Shown: piece after piece, positions 7,085 through 12,539 of the stretch
How the letters are laid out: every line of letters starts with the position of its first letter
Numbering within the stretch: position 1 is the stretch's first letter
Source of the DNA: UBA10427 sp003500135
Lineage (GTDB): Bacteria; Bacteroidota; Bacteroidia; Cytophagales; Cyclobacteriaceae
DNA length: 14,882 bases
Assembly: GCA_963966275.1 (NCBI GenBank)
Contig: CAWZYQ010000096.1
Span: forward strand, 1-14,882
Reading direction: 5' to 3'
Made by a program: the position numbers and the translations under genes
Notes under the pieces: generated by a model
The model's database searches: none
Told to the model about the DNA's origin: nothing
Seen by the model: only the letters and a program-made list of their open reading frames with translations

Positions 7085-7717
7085 CTATTGCTTTATAAAA
7101 TCTGGTATTTTTTCCCCTGCTTCCACTTTTATGCCAATTCTATTCTCAACTGGTGGGATCGGGTAGGAGTACTCTGAATTCCCATAAGCACAATACGGAT
7201 TATACGCCTTGTTAAAGTCAATTAATAAAGTGTTGTCGTTTACGAGCTTAGGCTCAAGATATCTTCCCCCGCCATATGTTTCAAATGTGCTCGTTTCATC
7301 ATAAAACGGTATAAAAAGCTGGTCGCCCATATTTTTTTCAAGGGGTTTTAATACGAGCAGCTTTAGGGGTATTCCGTTAAGTTCAAATGAAGCATAACCA
7401 TACTTTTTGTATCTCCTGGTGCCTCCGTCGCTTAACCTTAAAAAAATATTTTCATTTCTTTTAATTGTACCAAACAGCGCTTCAACATGATATGCGGGAT
7501 CAATGGGGTAATATTTTAAAGAAGTGAATTCTGACAGTACCGAGTCCGGAATAGGCGAGGTTTCAGGGTCCATCATTACAGCTTGTCTGTCCTGTTGCCA
7601 TTTTCTAATATCTTCCCGATGGACTTCCGGGTCAAAGGAATTAACCTGGTTAAATGTGTAGATGACAATTCCTACGATGACGATACCAATAAAGATGATT
7701 ATGGTTTTTGATTGCAT
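7085..7717 (-). CDS. DUF1684 family protein, membrane-anchored
   Basis: A 210-residue protein of the DUF1684 family, whose function is not established. An N-terminal hydrophobic helix (5-21) anchors the rest outside the cytoplasmic membrane; no lipobox cysteine is seen. The family pattern is clear: the W40-x3-R44 region, SPIPDSVLSEFTSLKYYPID (54-73), then IPFYDETSTFETYGGGRYLE (136-155), DFNKAYNPYCAY (167-178), PPVENRI (188-194) and the final AGEK (200-203). Many relatives have a second cysteine in the YSCP segment; here it is Y185, leaving C176 unpaired. The gene is divergent from the TPR gene, with a candidate -7 element at 7733-7740, and its stop abuts the pheT promoter. Confidence 0.88.
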   Translation of the reverse strand: MQSKTIIIFIGIVIVGIVIYTFNQVNSFDPEVHREDIRKWQQDRQAVMMDPETSPIPDSVLSEFTSLKYYPIDPAYHVEALFGTIKRNENIFLRLSDGGTRRYKKYGYASFELNGIPLKLLVLKPLEKNMGDQLFIPFYDETSTFETYGGGRYLEPKLVNDNTLLIDFNKAYNPYCAYGNSEYSYPIPPVENRIGIKVEAGEKIPDFIKQ

Positions 7718-7732
7718 TGGGTTTTATTTATT

Positions 7733-7740
7733 CAAAATTA
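7733..7740 (-). promoter_or_regulatory. Candidate -7 element for the DUF1684 gene
   Basis: Minus-strand TAATTTTG matches TAnnTTTG and ends 15 nt before the ATG at 7717. No TTTG is found at the expected 17-21 bp upstream, so the assignment rests on the -7 motif and position only. Confidence 0.35.
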
Positions 7741-7824
7741 TAAAAGCTTTTCAAATGCCGGAATAAATTCATAATTATTTGTATAGTTGTATAAAAGAGA
7801 ACGATTTTTGCTTTAGGATAAATT

Positions 7825-8418
7825 ATGCAATTAGGGATGGTCAAAGCAGTTCTGGTACTTTTTGCGATGTTGGCAATAGCTATTGAATCTCGTTCGCAAG
7901 GTGTTGAACGATACAGGGACCATCACATTCGGGGCAGACAGCTTCTGGAAGAAGGTAATATTGAAGGGGCTATACAACAGTTTTCCATTGCCATTGAGAT
8001 CATGCCATATTATAGTGGTCTGTATCAGGACCGGGGCAATGCACGAATGTTAAAAGGCGATTATGAGCTGGCTATAGAGGATTTCAACAGAAGTCTTGAA
8101 AAGAACCCATACAAAACCAATGTTTATCAGCTTCGTGGTATTGCCTATTTCAATACCGGGCAATTGGAAAGGGCAAGATTGGATTTTTTGAAAGTGCTTA
8201 AAGATCAGCCCTATAACAAGTATGCTCAGGACTATCTTTCGCAGGTAGAGGAAGTGTTGAATCAGGAAAGGAATGCAAGCAATGAACAACAAATGGCCGA
8301 GGCCAGGAAAATTGCCATGGCCCGGCAAAAACGTGCTGAAGAACGGGAAAAGATGATTTGGGGTGTAGTGGTACCTATGGCCGTCTGGACGGCCATAGCC
8401 TGGTCGTGGTATCAGTGA
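7825..8418 (+). CDS. TPR-repeat protein with signal peptide and C-terminal hydrophobic anchor
   Basis: A 197-residue protein of unknown specific role. An N-terminal signal sequence (about 1-25: hydrophobic 8-20, then a likely cleavage near SRSQG) precedes three tetratricopeptide repeats at about 32-62, 66-96 and 100-130, each with the alanine/glycine and aromatic spacing of the TPR pattern. A charged helical linker rich in Q, E, R and K follows (142-176), and the C terminus is a hydrophobic segment (177-196) that could be a second membrane helix. TPR repeats bind other proteins, so a periplasmic scaffold role is plausible. A second ATG 12 nt downstream (7837) is possible. A weak promoter (TTTG 7778-7781; GATTTTTG 7803-7810, spacer 21) precedes the gene. 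It converges on the Crp/Fnr gene with 12 bp between stops. Confidence 0.87.
   Translation: MQLGMVKAVLVLFAMLAIAIESRSQGVERYRDHHIRGRQLLEEGNIEGAIQQFSIAIEIMPYYSGLYQDRGNARMLKGDYELAIEDFNRSLEKNPYKTNVYQLRGIAYFNTGQLERARLDFLKVLKDQPYNKYAQDYLSQVEEVLNQERNASNEQQMAEARKIAMARQKRAEEREKMIWGVVVPMAVWTAIAWSWYQ
8375..8398. repeat. 24-bp perfect inverted repeat inside the 3' end of the TPR gene
   Basis: Arms CTATGGCCGTC and GACGGCCATAG (11 bp each) flank a 2-nt centre (TG). It lies within the codons for the C-terminal hydrophobic segment, about 20 bp before the TPR stop and 33 bp from the stop of the converging regulator gene. It could form a strong hairpin in either transcript but has no U tract. Confidence 0.8.
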
Positions 8419-8430
8419 GTGCCCAAATCG

Positions 8431-9123
8431 TTATCCGTAAAGGGCTATGTTTTCCAGTCTTTTTTTATCAATTATTTCATAAGTGTTCTTATTTGTTCTG
8501 ATAAGGTTGCTTTCCCTAAAAGTTTTAAGGCAGCGCGTAACGCTTTCCCTGGTAGACCCCGTTAGCTCGGCCAGTTCTTGTTTGGTGAGGGGCAAAGTGA
8601 ACTGTTGGCTTTTAAATATTTGATCGGAAAAACTCAACAGGGCATCTGCAAGCCGGCCATTGATTTGCTTTTGTTGAAGGTTGATAAACCGCTCAAAATG
8701 ATTGCTTTCCTCCTGCGAAATATAATCCACCAGTTCCATGGCAAAATCCCCATTATACTGAACAAAATCTTTAAATACACTGATTGCCAGAAAACAGATT
8801 TCACTTGGTTTAAGAGTAGTTACAGAATAATGATGAAGTGTTGGGTGAATAATGTTCTGCAATCCCAGGAAACTGCCCTGGTCGGCTATTTTTAAAATCT
8901 GATCTTTACCGTATGGCCCCGTTTTATGCACTTTCGCCAATCCTTTCCTGAGATATAGAATATGCGTAGCGGGCAATCCTTCACTCATGATCTTTTCATG
9001 AGCAGATACTTTTCTAATTATGCAATGTTCAGCCATTTGGCTCAATTCGTCATCAGTCAGATTCTGAACAATCCGCGATTTTAAATTGCATTCTACGCAT
9101 TTTAATGATGAAGCTGTAATCAT
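8431..9123 (-). CDS. Crp/Fnr family transcriptional regulator
   Basis: A 230-residue regulator with an N-terminal cyclic-nucleotide-binding-like beta roll (about 18-120), a dimerisation helix (about 127-160) and a C-terminal winged helix (HTH about 180-205). The recognition helix STRESVTRCLK (190-200) keeps R192, E193 and R197 at the positions of R180, E181 and R185 in E. coli CRP, the residues that read TGTGA half-sites. The N terminus has a C9-x2-C12 pair, with further cysteines at 34, 110 and 198, but not the complete FNR four-cysteine spacing, so an iron-sulfur or redox sensor is possible but unproven. The classical cAMP-binding RxS motif is not evident. A near-consensus Crp box lies 48 bp upstream, which suggests autoregulation. 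It is divergent from a small membrane protein. Confidence 0.92.
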   Translation of the reverse strand: MITASSLKCVECNLKSRIVQNLTDDELSQMAEHCIIRKVSAHEKIMSEGLPATHILYLRKGLAKVHKTGPYGKDQILKIADQGSFLGLQNIIHPTLHHYSVTTLKPSEICFLAISVFKDFVQYNGDFAMELVDYISQEESNHFERFINLQQKQINGRLADALLSFSDQIFKSQQFTLPLTKQELAELTGSTRESVTRCLKTFRESNLIRTNKNTYEIIDKKRLENIALYG

Positions 9124-9171
9124 GACTGTGATATTTATGACACCAATCTACATTAATAATAACAATTAATA

Positions 9172-9187
9172 TGTGAGAAAAGTCTCA
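9172..9187. promoter_or_regulatory. Crp-type operator between the Crp/Fnr gene and the small membrane protein gene
   Basis: TGTGA-GAAAAG-TCTCA matches the CRP consensus TGTGA-N6-TCACA at 9 of 10 half-site bases, and the flanks (AT before, TTT after) also agree with the consensus. It lies 48 bp upstream of the regulator ATG (9123) and 86 bp upstream of the small membrane protein ATG (9274), so it could control either or both. Confidence 0.6.
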
Positions 9188-9273
9188 TTTGGGCGGGTAA
9201 TATATCATGGAGCCGTGAGTTGCATATTACGCTTAAGATCGTTTATAAATGAGAGCGGTCATTTGCATTGAAA

Positions 9274-9498
9274 ATGAATTTGCTAAGACAAAAAGTATGT
9301 GCTGATTCGTGGGTTTGCGTATCTCTTATGGCGTTTCTTGGCTTTTATGCCTGGATTTTGGCCGGATTATTTTTTGCATGGTTCAATTTATCCATACAAG
9401 TATTCTACTATTTATTATCAGGTGGATTGATCCTATTCATTGTTTTTTCTGTAAGGTTGATCTGGTGTGATTGCAAAGGTTTAAGGAAGAAGAGTTAA
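9274..9498 (+). CDS. Small membrane protein, two predicted transmembrane helices (unrecognised)
   Basis: A 74-residue protein not assigned to any family. Two hydrophobic segments, about 13-37 and 43-64, with a short polar link suggest a helical hairpin. The N terminus is basic (MNLLRQK) and the C terminus carries WCDCKGLRKKS: a C-x-C pair next to a basic tail, with cysteines also at 9 and 15. Both ends are probably cytoplasmic by the positive-inside rule. I prefer the ATG at 9274 over a TTG two codons earlier. It is divergent from the Crp/Fnr gene and shares the intergenic region with its operator, so it may be a regulatory target. It converges on radC with 17 bp between stops; a 6-bp hairpin (TGTAGT-AAG-ACTACA, 9506-9520) overlaps the radC stop codon. 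Confidence 0.65.
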   Translation: MNLLRQKVCADSWVCVSLMAFLGFYAWILAGLFFAWFNLSIQVFYYLLSGGLILFIVFSVRLIWCDCKGLRKKS

Positions 9499-9515
9499 TC
9501 CGTATTGTAGTAAGA

Positions 9516-10208
9516 CTACAGCATACCTTCATCAGCAAAGCTAAAAAATCCATCATTGGTATAAATGATGTGGTCAAGGATGGGTATTTCCAAAAACTCT
9601 CCCGCACTCTTTAATTTTCTGGTTAAGCTGATATCGGCTGAGCTTGGTTTTTTATTTCCTGATGGATGGTTGTGGATCAAAATTATGGAAGAAGCGAGGT
9701 TTTCCAGTGCATTTTTGAAAATCACTTTAGGATCAACCACTGTACCCGATAAACCACCAGAGCTGATATTATGATGTTTCAAAACTACATTTGCCCTGTT
9801 TAAAAAAATCACCCAAAATTCTTCATGTAACAGGTCCATGAGGTGCGGTTTGATGTATTGAAACACATCATGGGAAGAGGTGATTTTGAATTGTGATTTT
9901 TTTCCCGGTGTTCTTCGCCTGCCTAATTCAAGTGCGCTTACAATGCTTATCGCTTTGGCCTCTCCAATTCCTTTAAACTTCATCAGGTCTTTAACACCGA
10001 GCAGGGCAAGTTTCTCCAGATCATTATCTACTGATTTCAAAATAATTTTTGAAACATCCACAGCGCTTAAAGAGGCGGTACCTGACCCAATCAGGATTGC
10101 GATCAGTTCCGCATTGGTCAAAGAGCTTTTCCCTTTAAGCAAAAGCTTTTCCCTTGGCCTGTCTTCTTCCGCCCATGATAATATACCAGTATTGCGTTCG
10201 TAGCTCAT
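9516..10208 (-). CDS. radC: RadC family protein (JAMM/MPN+ domain)
   Basis: A 230-residue RadC-type protein. Its historical link to DNA repair is doubtful and the biochemical role is unsettled. The N-terminal part (MSYERNTGILSWAEEDRPREKLL) and helix-hairpin-helix segment (KFKGIGEAKA at about 77-86) lead to a C-terminal JAMM metalloprotease-like domain with H179-x-H181-PSG and D192 as metal ligands and a glutamate at 129/130. All expected ligand positions are present. An in-frame ATG eight codons earlier (10232) falls inside a 9-bp inverted repeat, and the 230-residue form fits the family length, so the start at 10208 is preferred. It lies downstream of rpsT but is separated by the rpsT terminator, so it probably has its own promoter. 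Confidence 0.93.
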   Translation of the reverse strand: MSYERNTGILSWAEEDRPREKLLLKGKSSLTNAELIAILIGSGTASLSAVDVSKIILKSVDNDLEKLALLGVKDLMKFKGIGEAKAISIVSALELGRRRTPGKKSQFKITSSHDVFQYIKPHLMDLLHEEFWVIFLNRANVVLKHHNISSGGLSGTVVDPKVIFKNALENLASSIILIHNHPSGNKKPSSADISLTRKLKSAGEFLEIPILDHIIYTNDGFFSFADEGML

Positions 10209-10218
10209 AGCGATATGA

Positions 10219-10241
10219 TTTGTATAACTCAATTATACAAA
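10219..10241. promoter_or_regulatory. 9-bp inverted repeat immediately upstream of radC (candidate operator)
   Basis: TTTGTATAA and TTATACAAA arms are separated by 5 bp (CTCAA on the plus strand). It ends 10 bp before the preferred radC start. The symmetry and position suggest a repressor operator overlapping the promoter; the binding protein is unknown. Confidence 0.5.
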
Positions 10242-10273
10242 AAAAAGGCAAATTTCGATAGTAGGGATACTAC

Positions 10274-10299
10274 AAAAAAAGCCGGCAATTAACCGGCTT
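10274..10299 (-). terminator. Intrinsic terminator of rpsT
   Basis: On the minus strand a 7-bp stem, AAGCCGG/CCGGCTT with a 7-nt loop, is followed by a run of T (plus-strand A7 at 10274-10280). It lies about 36 bp after the rpsT stop and separates rpsT from radC. Confidence 0.88.
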
Positions 10300-10335
10300 C
10301 TTCTATCAAATACTGTTTATGCTATGAAAGCACAA

Positions 10336-10590
10336 TTACGATAAGCTATTCACGTATTTAGCTAATTTCGATTTTTTGTGCGCTGCGTTGTTCTTATGAA
10401 TGATCTTCTTCTTTGCCAGCTTGTCCAGCAAACTGGATACTCTTTTATAAAGATCAAGTGCCTCAGCTTTGTCGGTTGTAGCTCTCAATCGTTTAATAAA
10501 CGTTCTCGAGGTCTTTACGTAGTAGCGGTTTCTCAACCTTTTTGCTTCGTTCGACCGAATTCTTTTTAATGCCGACTTATGATTTGCCAT
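10336..10590 (-). CDS. rpsT: 30S ribosomal protein S20
   Basis: An 84-residue, strongly basic protein starting MANHKSALKRIRSNEAKRLRNR, the diagnostic S20 N terminus, followed by a three-helix body and the LDKLAKKKIIHKNNAAHKKSKLAKYV segment seen in S20. It binds 16S rRNA early in 30S assembly. It is transcribed alone from a consensus promoter about 45 bp upstream and ends in its own terminator. There is no Shine-Dalgarno motif; the leader is A/T-rich. The promoter is back to back with that of the glycerate kinase gene. Confidence 0.97.
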   Translation of the reverse strand: MANHKSALKRIRSNEAKRLRNRYYVKTSRTFIKRLRATTDKAEALDLYKRVSSLLDKLAKKKIIHKNNAAHKKSKLAKYVNSLS

Positions 10591-10631
10591 ATTTTATAAA
10601 AATATCCTTTGGTATCCTTATTTTCGAGTCG

Positions 10632-10662
10632 CAAAGGTACACCGAATAATTCTTATTGCAAA
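10632..10662 (-). promoter_or_regulatory. Bacteroidota-type promoter for rpsT
   Basis: Minus-strand TTTG (10662-10659), a 19-bp spacer and TACCTTTG (10639-10632) give an exact TTTG-N19-TAnnTTTG match. The leader to the ATG would be about 35-40 nt. Confidence 0.78.
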
Positions 10663-10664
10663 GT

Positions 10665-10694
10665 TTTGCCTGGAAATTTCTTGTGTTATATTTA
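10665..10694 (+). promoter_or_regulatory. Promoter for the glycerate kinase gene
   Basis: TTTG at 10665-10668, an 18-bp spacer and TATATTTA at 10687-10694 (one mismatch to TAnnTTTG). Its -33 element is separated by only 2 bp from the rpsT -33 element. The leader to the ATG at 10723 would be about 20-25 nt. Confidence 0.5.
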
Positions 10695-10722
10695 TTCATT
10701 GCTGTCAAAACCTATCACTGAT

Positions 10723-11841
10723 ATGCGGATATTAATTGCTCCGAATGCATTTAAGAATAGCCTGGGTGCGCCTTCCTGTGCCGAGGCAATAGAATCGGGA
10801 GTGCTTAGGGCCAATAGCCGGATCAAGACGGCTAAAATCCCTATTGCTGATGGTGGCGATGGTACTTTGGAAGTGCTGGCTGGATTTATTGACGCACAAA
10901 TCAGACAGTCGGAAGTTCTCAATCCTATTGGGGCGCCCATTCATGCAAAATGGGCTTTGAAAGAAGATTTAGCAATTATTGAAATGGCTGAAGCTTCCGG
11001 GATAAGGCTGATACCAAAGAAGGAACTGAACCCTGAAATTACCTCAAGTGATGGCACGGGGCAACTCATCCGGGAGGCATTGGATAATGATGTTAAAAAA
11101 ATCGTAATTGGTTTGGGAGGAAGTGCCACTGTAGACGGTGGGACGGGTATTCTTCGTGCGTTGGGAGTGAAATTTTATGATAAAGGAGGTAAAGAGATCA
11201 TTACCCAAAACCCATTGATTCATTTCGACCGGGTTGACTGGTCTGCGCTTTATGATTTCGGTAATACCAAATTTCTGACTTTATGCGATGTGACAAATCC
11301 TTTAACTGGTGAAGAAGGCGCTTCCCATGTATTTGGGCCACAAAAGGGAGCCGATAAAAACACGGTAAAGTTGCTGGAAGAAAGTATGCAAAGTTGGAAA
11401 GAAATTCTGGAAAAGACATTCAAAATAAAGATCAGTGAACTTAAAGGCGGTGGCGCTGCAGGAGGAATTTCAGCAATGCTCTACGCTGTATTTGGAGCCG
11501 AGTTGACAGAGGGTACTGAATATGTGTTTCAAACCGTTGGCATGGAGGAAGCAATTAAAAGAGCAGATTTGATTATTACCGCCGAAGGGAAGGTGGATAA
11601 ACAAACTATTTCGGGGAAAGGGCCGGCAGGAGTTGCAACACTGGCACATAATATGAAAAAACCAGTCATTTGCCTGGCAGGCCAAATTAGCGACATAGAA
11701 CAACTCAATAAATGCTTTGATGCTGTGTTCCCGATATCAAATGGGCCGAACGATCTTGAAACATTGCTTCAAAACACTTACAATGATCTCAGTCGTACCA
11801 CTGAACAGTTGATCAGGCTATTTCAATCAGGTCAAAAGTAA
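10723..11841 (+). CDS. Glycerate kinase
   Basis: A 372-residue member of the GarK/GlxK family, which phosphorylates D-glycerate with ATP (to 2- or 3-phosphoglycerate depending on the subgroup) and feeds it into glycolysis. The family motifs are in order: APNAFKNSL (6-14), ADGGDGT (42-48), GLGGSATVDGG (130-140), GGGAAGG (242-248) and TAEGKVDKQT (286-295), where many relatives have TGEGRLDxQT. I start at the ATG at 10723 because MRILIAPNAFK is the standard N terminus; the in-frame ATG at 10609 would put the start inside the rpsT promoter region and add 38 atypical residues. No glyoxylate or tartronate genes are adjacent, so the source of glycerate is not shown. Its stop is only 6 bp from the stop of the converging thioredoxin gene. 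Confidence 0.93.
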   Translation: MRILIAPNAFKNSLGAPSCAEAIESGVLRANSRIKTAKIPIADGGDGTLEVLAGFIDAQIRQSEVLNPIGAPIHAKWALKEDLAIIEMAEASGIRLIPKKELNPEITSSDGTGQLIREALDNDVKKIVIGLGGSATVDGGTGILRALGVKFYDKGGKEIITQNPLIHFDRVDWSALYDFGNTKFLTLCDVTNPLTGEEGASHVFGPQKGADKNTVKLLEESMQSWKEILEKTFKIKISELKGGGAAGGISAMLYAVFGAELTEGTEYVFQTVGMEEAIKRADLIITAEGKVDKQTISGKGPAGVATLAHNMKKPVICLAGQISDIEQLNKCFDAVFPISNGPNDLETLLQNTYNDLSRTTEQLIRLFQSGQK

Positions 11842-11847
11842 TTGTCC

Positions 11848-12432
11848 TCAACCATTAATTTCAGCAATGAACTTTCTGAACTTTTTGGTATTGTATTTCG
11901 CCATTCCTTCTTTTCGCATCACGATCTCCCCAGCAGGCGATAAGATAAAAGTAGTGGGGATAGCTCCACTTTCATATGCTCCGGGCAATGGTGTAGCAAG
12001 GGTATAAACGGGGAAATCGAATTTTTTCTTTTTCTTGAAATCAATCGCTTTTTCAAAACTTTTATCAAACGAAAGCATCACAAAACTGACGTTTCCATTA
12101 GGTCCCAATTCATTGTACAGGTCATTAATATCAGGCATTTCTGCCACACATGGAGGACACCATGTAGCCCAAAGGTTTAAAAAAACGGTTTTGCCCCTGA
12201 ATTCGGCAAAATCCACTTCTTTACCTTCCTCATTCATTAAAACGAAATTATAGTTTGCATCAGCAGTATCTTTCATTTCAATGGAAGGTTGTATTATGCC
12301 GGTTTTAAGCACAAGGCCTTGTAGAGCGCCCATAACCGGGGTGTATAACCCGGAGAAGTATAAGAAACCAACGATCAATATAAATACCAACCACTCAGAT
12401 ACTTCGCGCTTCCACGATTTTTTCTTTTTCAT
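11848..12432 (-). CDS. TlpA-like membrane-anchored thioredoxin-family protein
   Basis: A 194-residue thiol-disulfide oxidoreductase of the TlpA/ResA type. After a basic start (MKKKKSWKRE) a transmembrane helix (about 13-32) anchors it, with the thioredoxin domain outside the cytoplasmic membrane. The active site is W91-C92-P93-P94-C95 in the strand-helix LNLWATWCPPCVAEMPDIN, and the cis-proline loop is GAIPTTF (P159). The WCPPC signature and the insert before the third strand suit a reductase acting on apocytochromes or other periplasmic thiols, but no cytochrome genes are nearby, so the substrate is open. It converges on the glycerate kinase gene and is divergent from tex. A TAAATTTG at 12479-12486 (minus) is a candidate -7 element. 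Confidence 0.92.
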   Translation of the reverse strand: MKKKKSWKREVSEWLVFILIVGFLYFSGLYTPVMGALQGLVLKTGIIQPSIEMKDTADANYNFVLMNEEGKEVDFAEFRGKTVFLNLWATWCPPCVAEMPDINDLYNELGPNGNVSFVMLSFDKSFEKAIDFKKKKKFDFPVYTLATPLPGAYESGAIPTTFILSPAGEIVMRKEGMAKYNTKKFRKFIAEING

Positions 12433-12461
12433 TTTGTCCTAATTTTGTCAATTGTAAACCC

Positions 12462-12469
12462 TATTTTTG
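12462..12469 (+). promoter_or_regulatory. Candidate -7 element for tex
   Basis: TATTTTTG matches TAnnTTTG exactly, 70 nt before the tex ATG. The nearest TTTG motifs upstream are spaced 14 bp (12444-12447) and 25 bp (12433-12436), outside the usual range, so the -33 part is uncertain. Confidence 0.35.
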
Positions 12470-12478
12470 GATTTTATT

Positions 12479-12486
12479 CAAATTTA
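12479..12486 (-). promoter_or_regulatory. Candidate -7 element for the TlpA-like gene
   Basis: Minus-strand TAAATTTG is an exact TAnnTTTG match 46 nt before the ATG at 12432. No well-spaced TTTG lies upstream, so this is a weak assignment. Confidence 0.3.
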
Positions 12487-12539
12487 TAAGATCTACAAAG
12501 TAACCATTGTAATATGTCTTACATAATTCAATTGTTTGC

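Noticed and set aside
10609..10722. Upstream extension of the glycerate kinase start
   Set aside because: The extra 38 residues are unlike the family and would overlap the promoters of both rpsT and the kinase gene.
12509..12522. GTA-N8-TAC read as an NtcA box
   Set aside because: NtcA is a cyanobacterial regulator and the organism is Bacteroidota; only the general Crp/Fnr-like symmetry is kept as a low-interest note.
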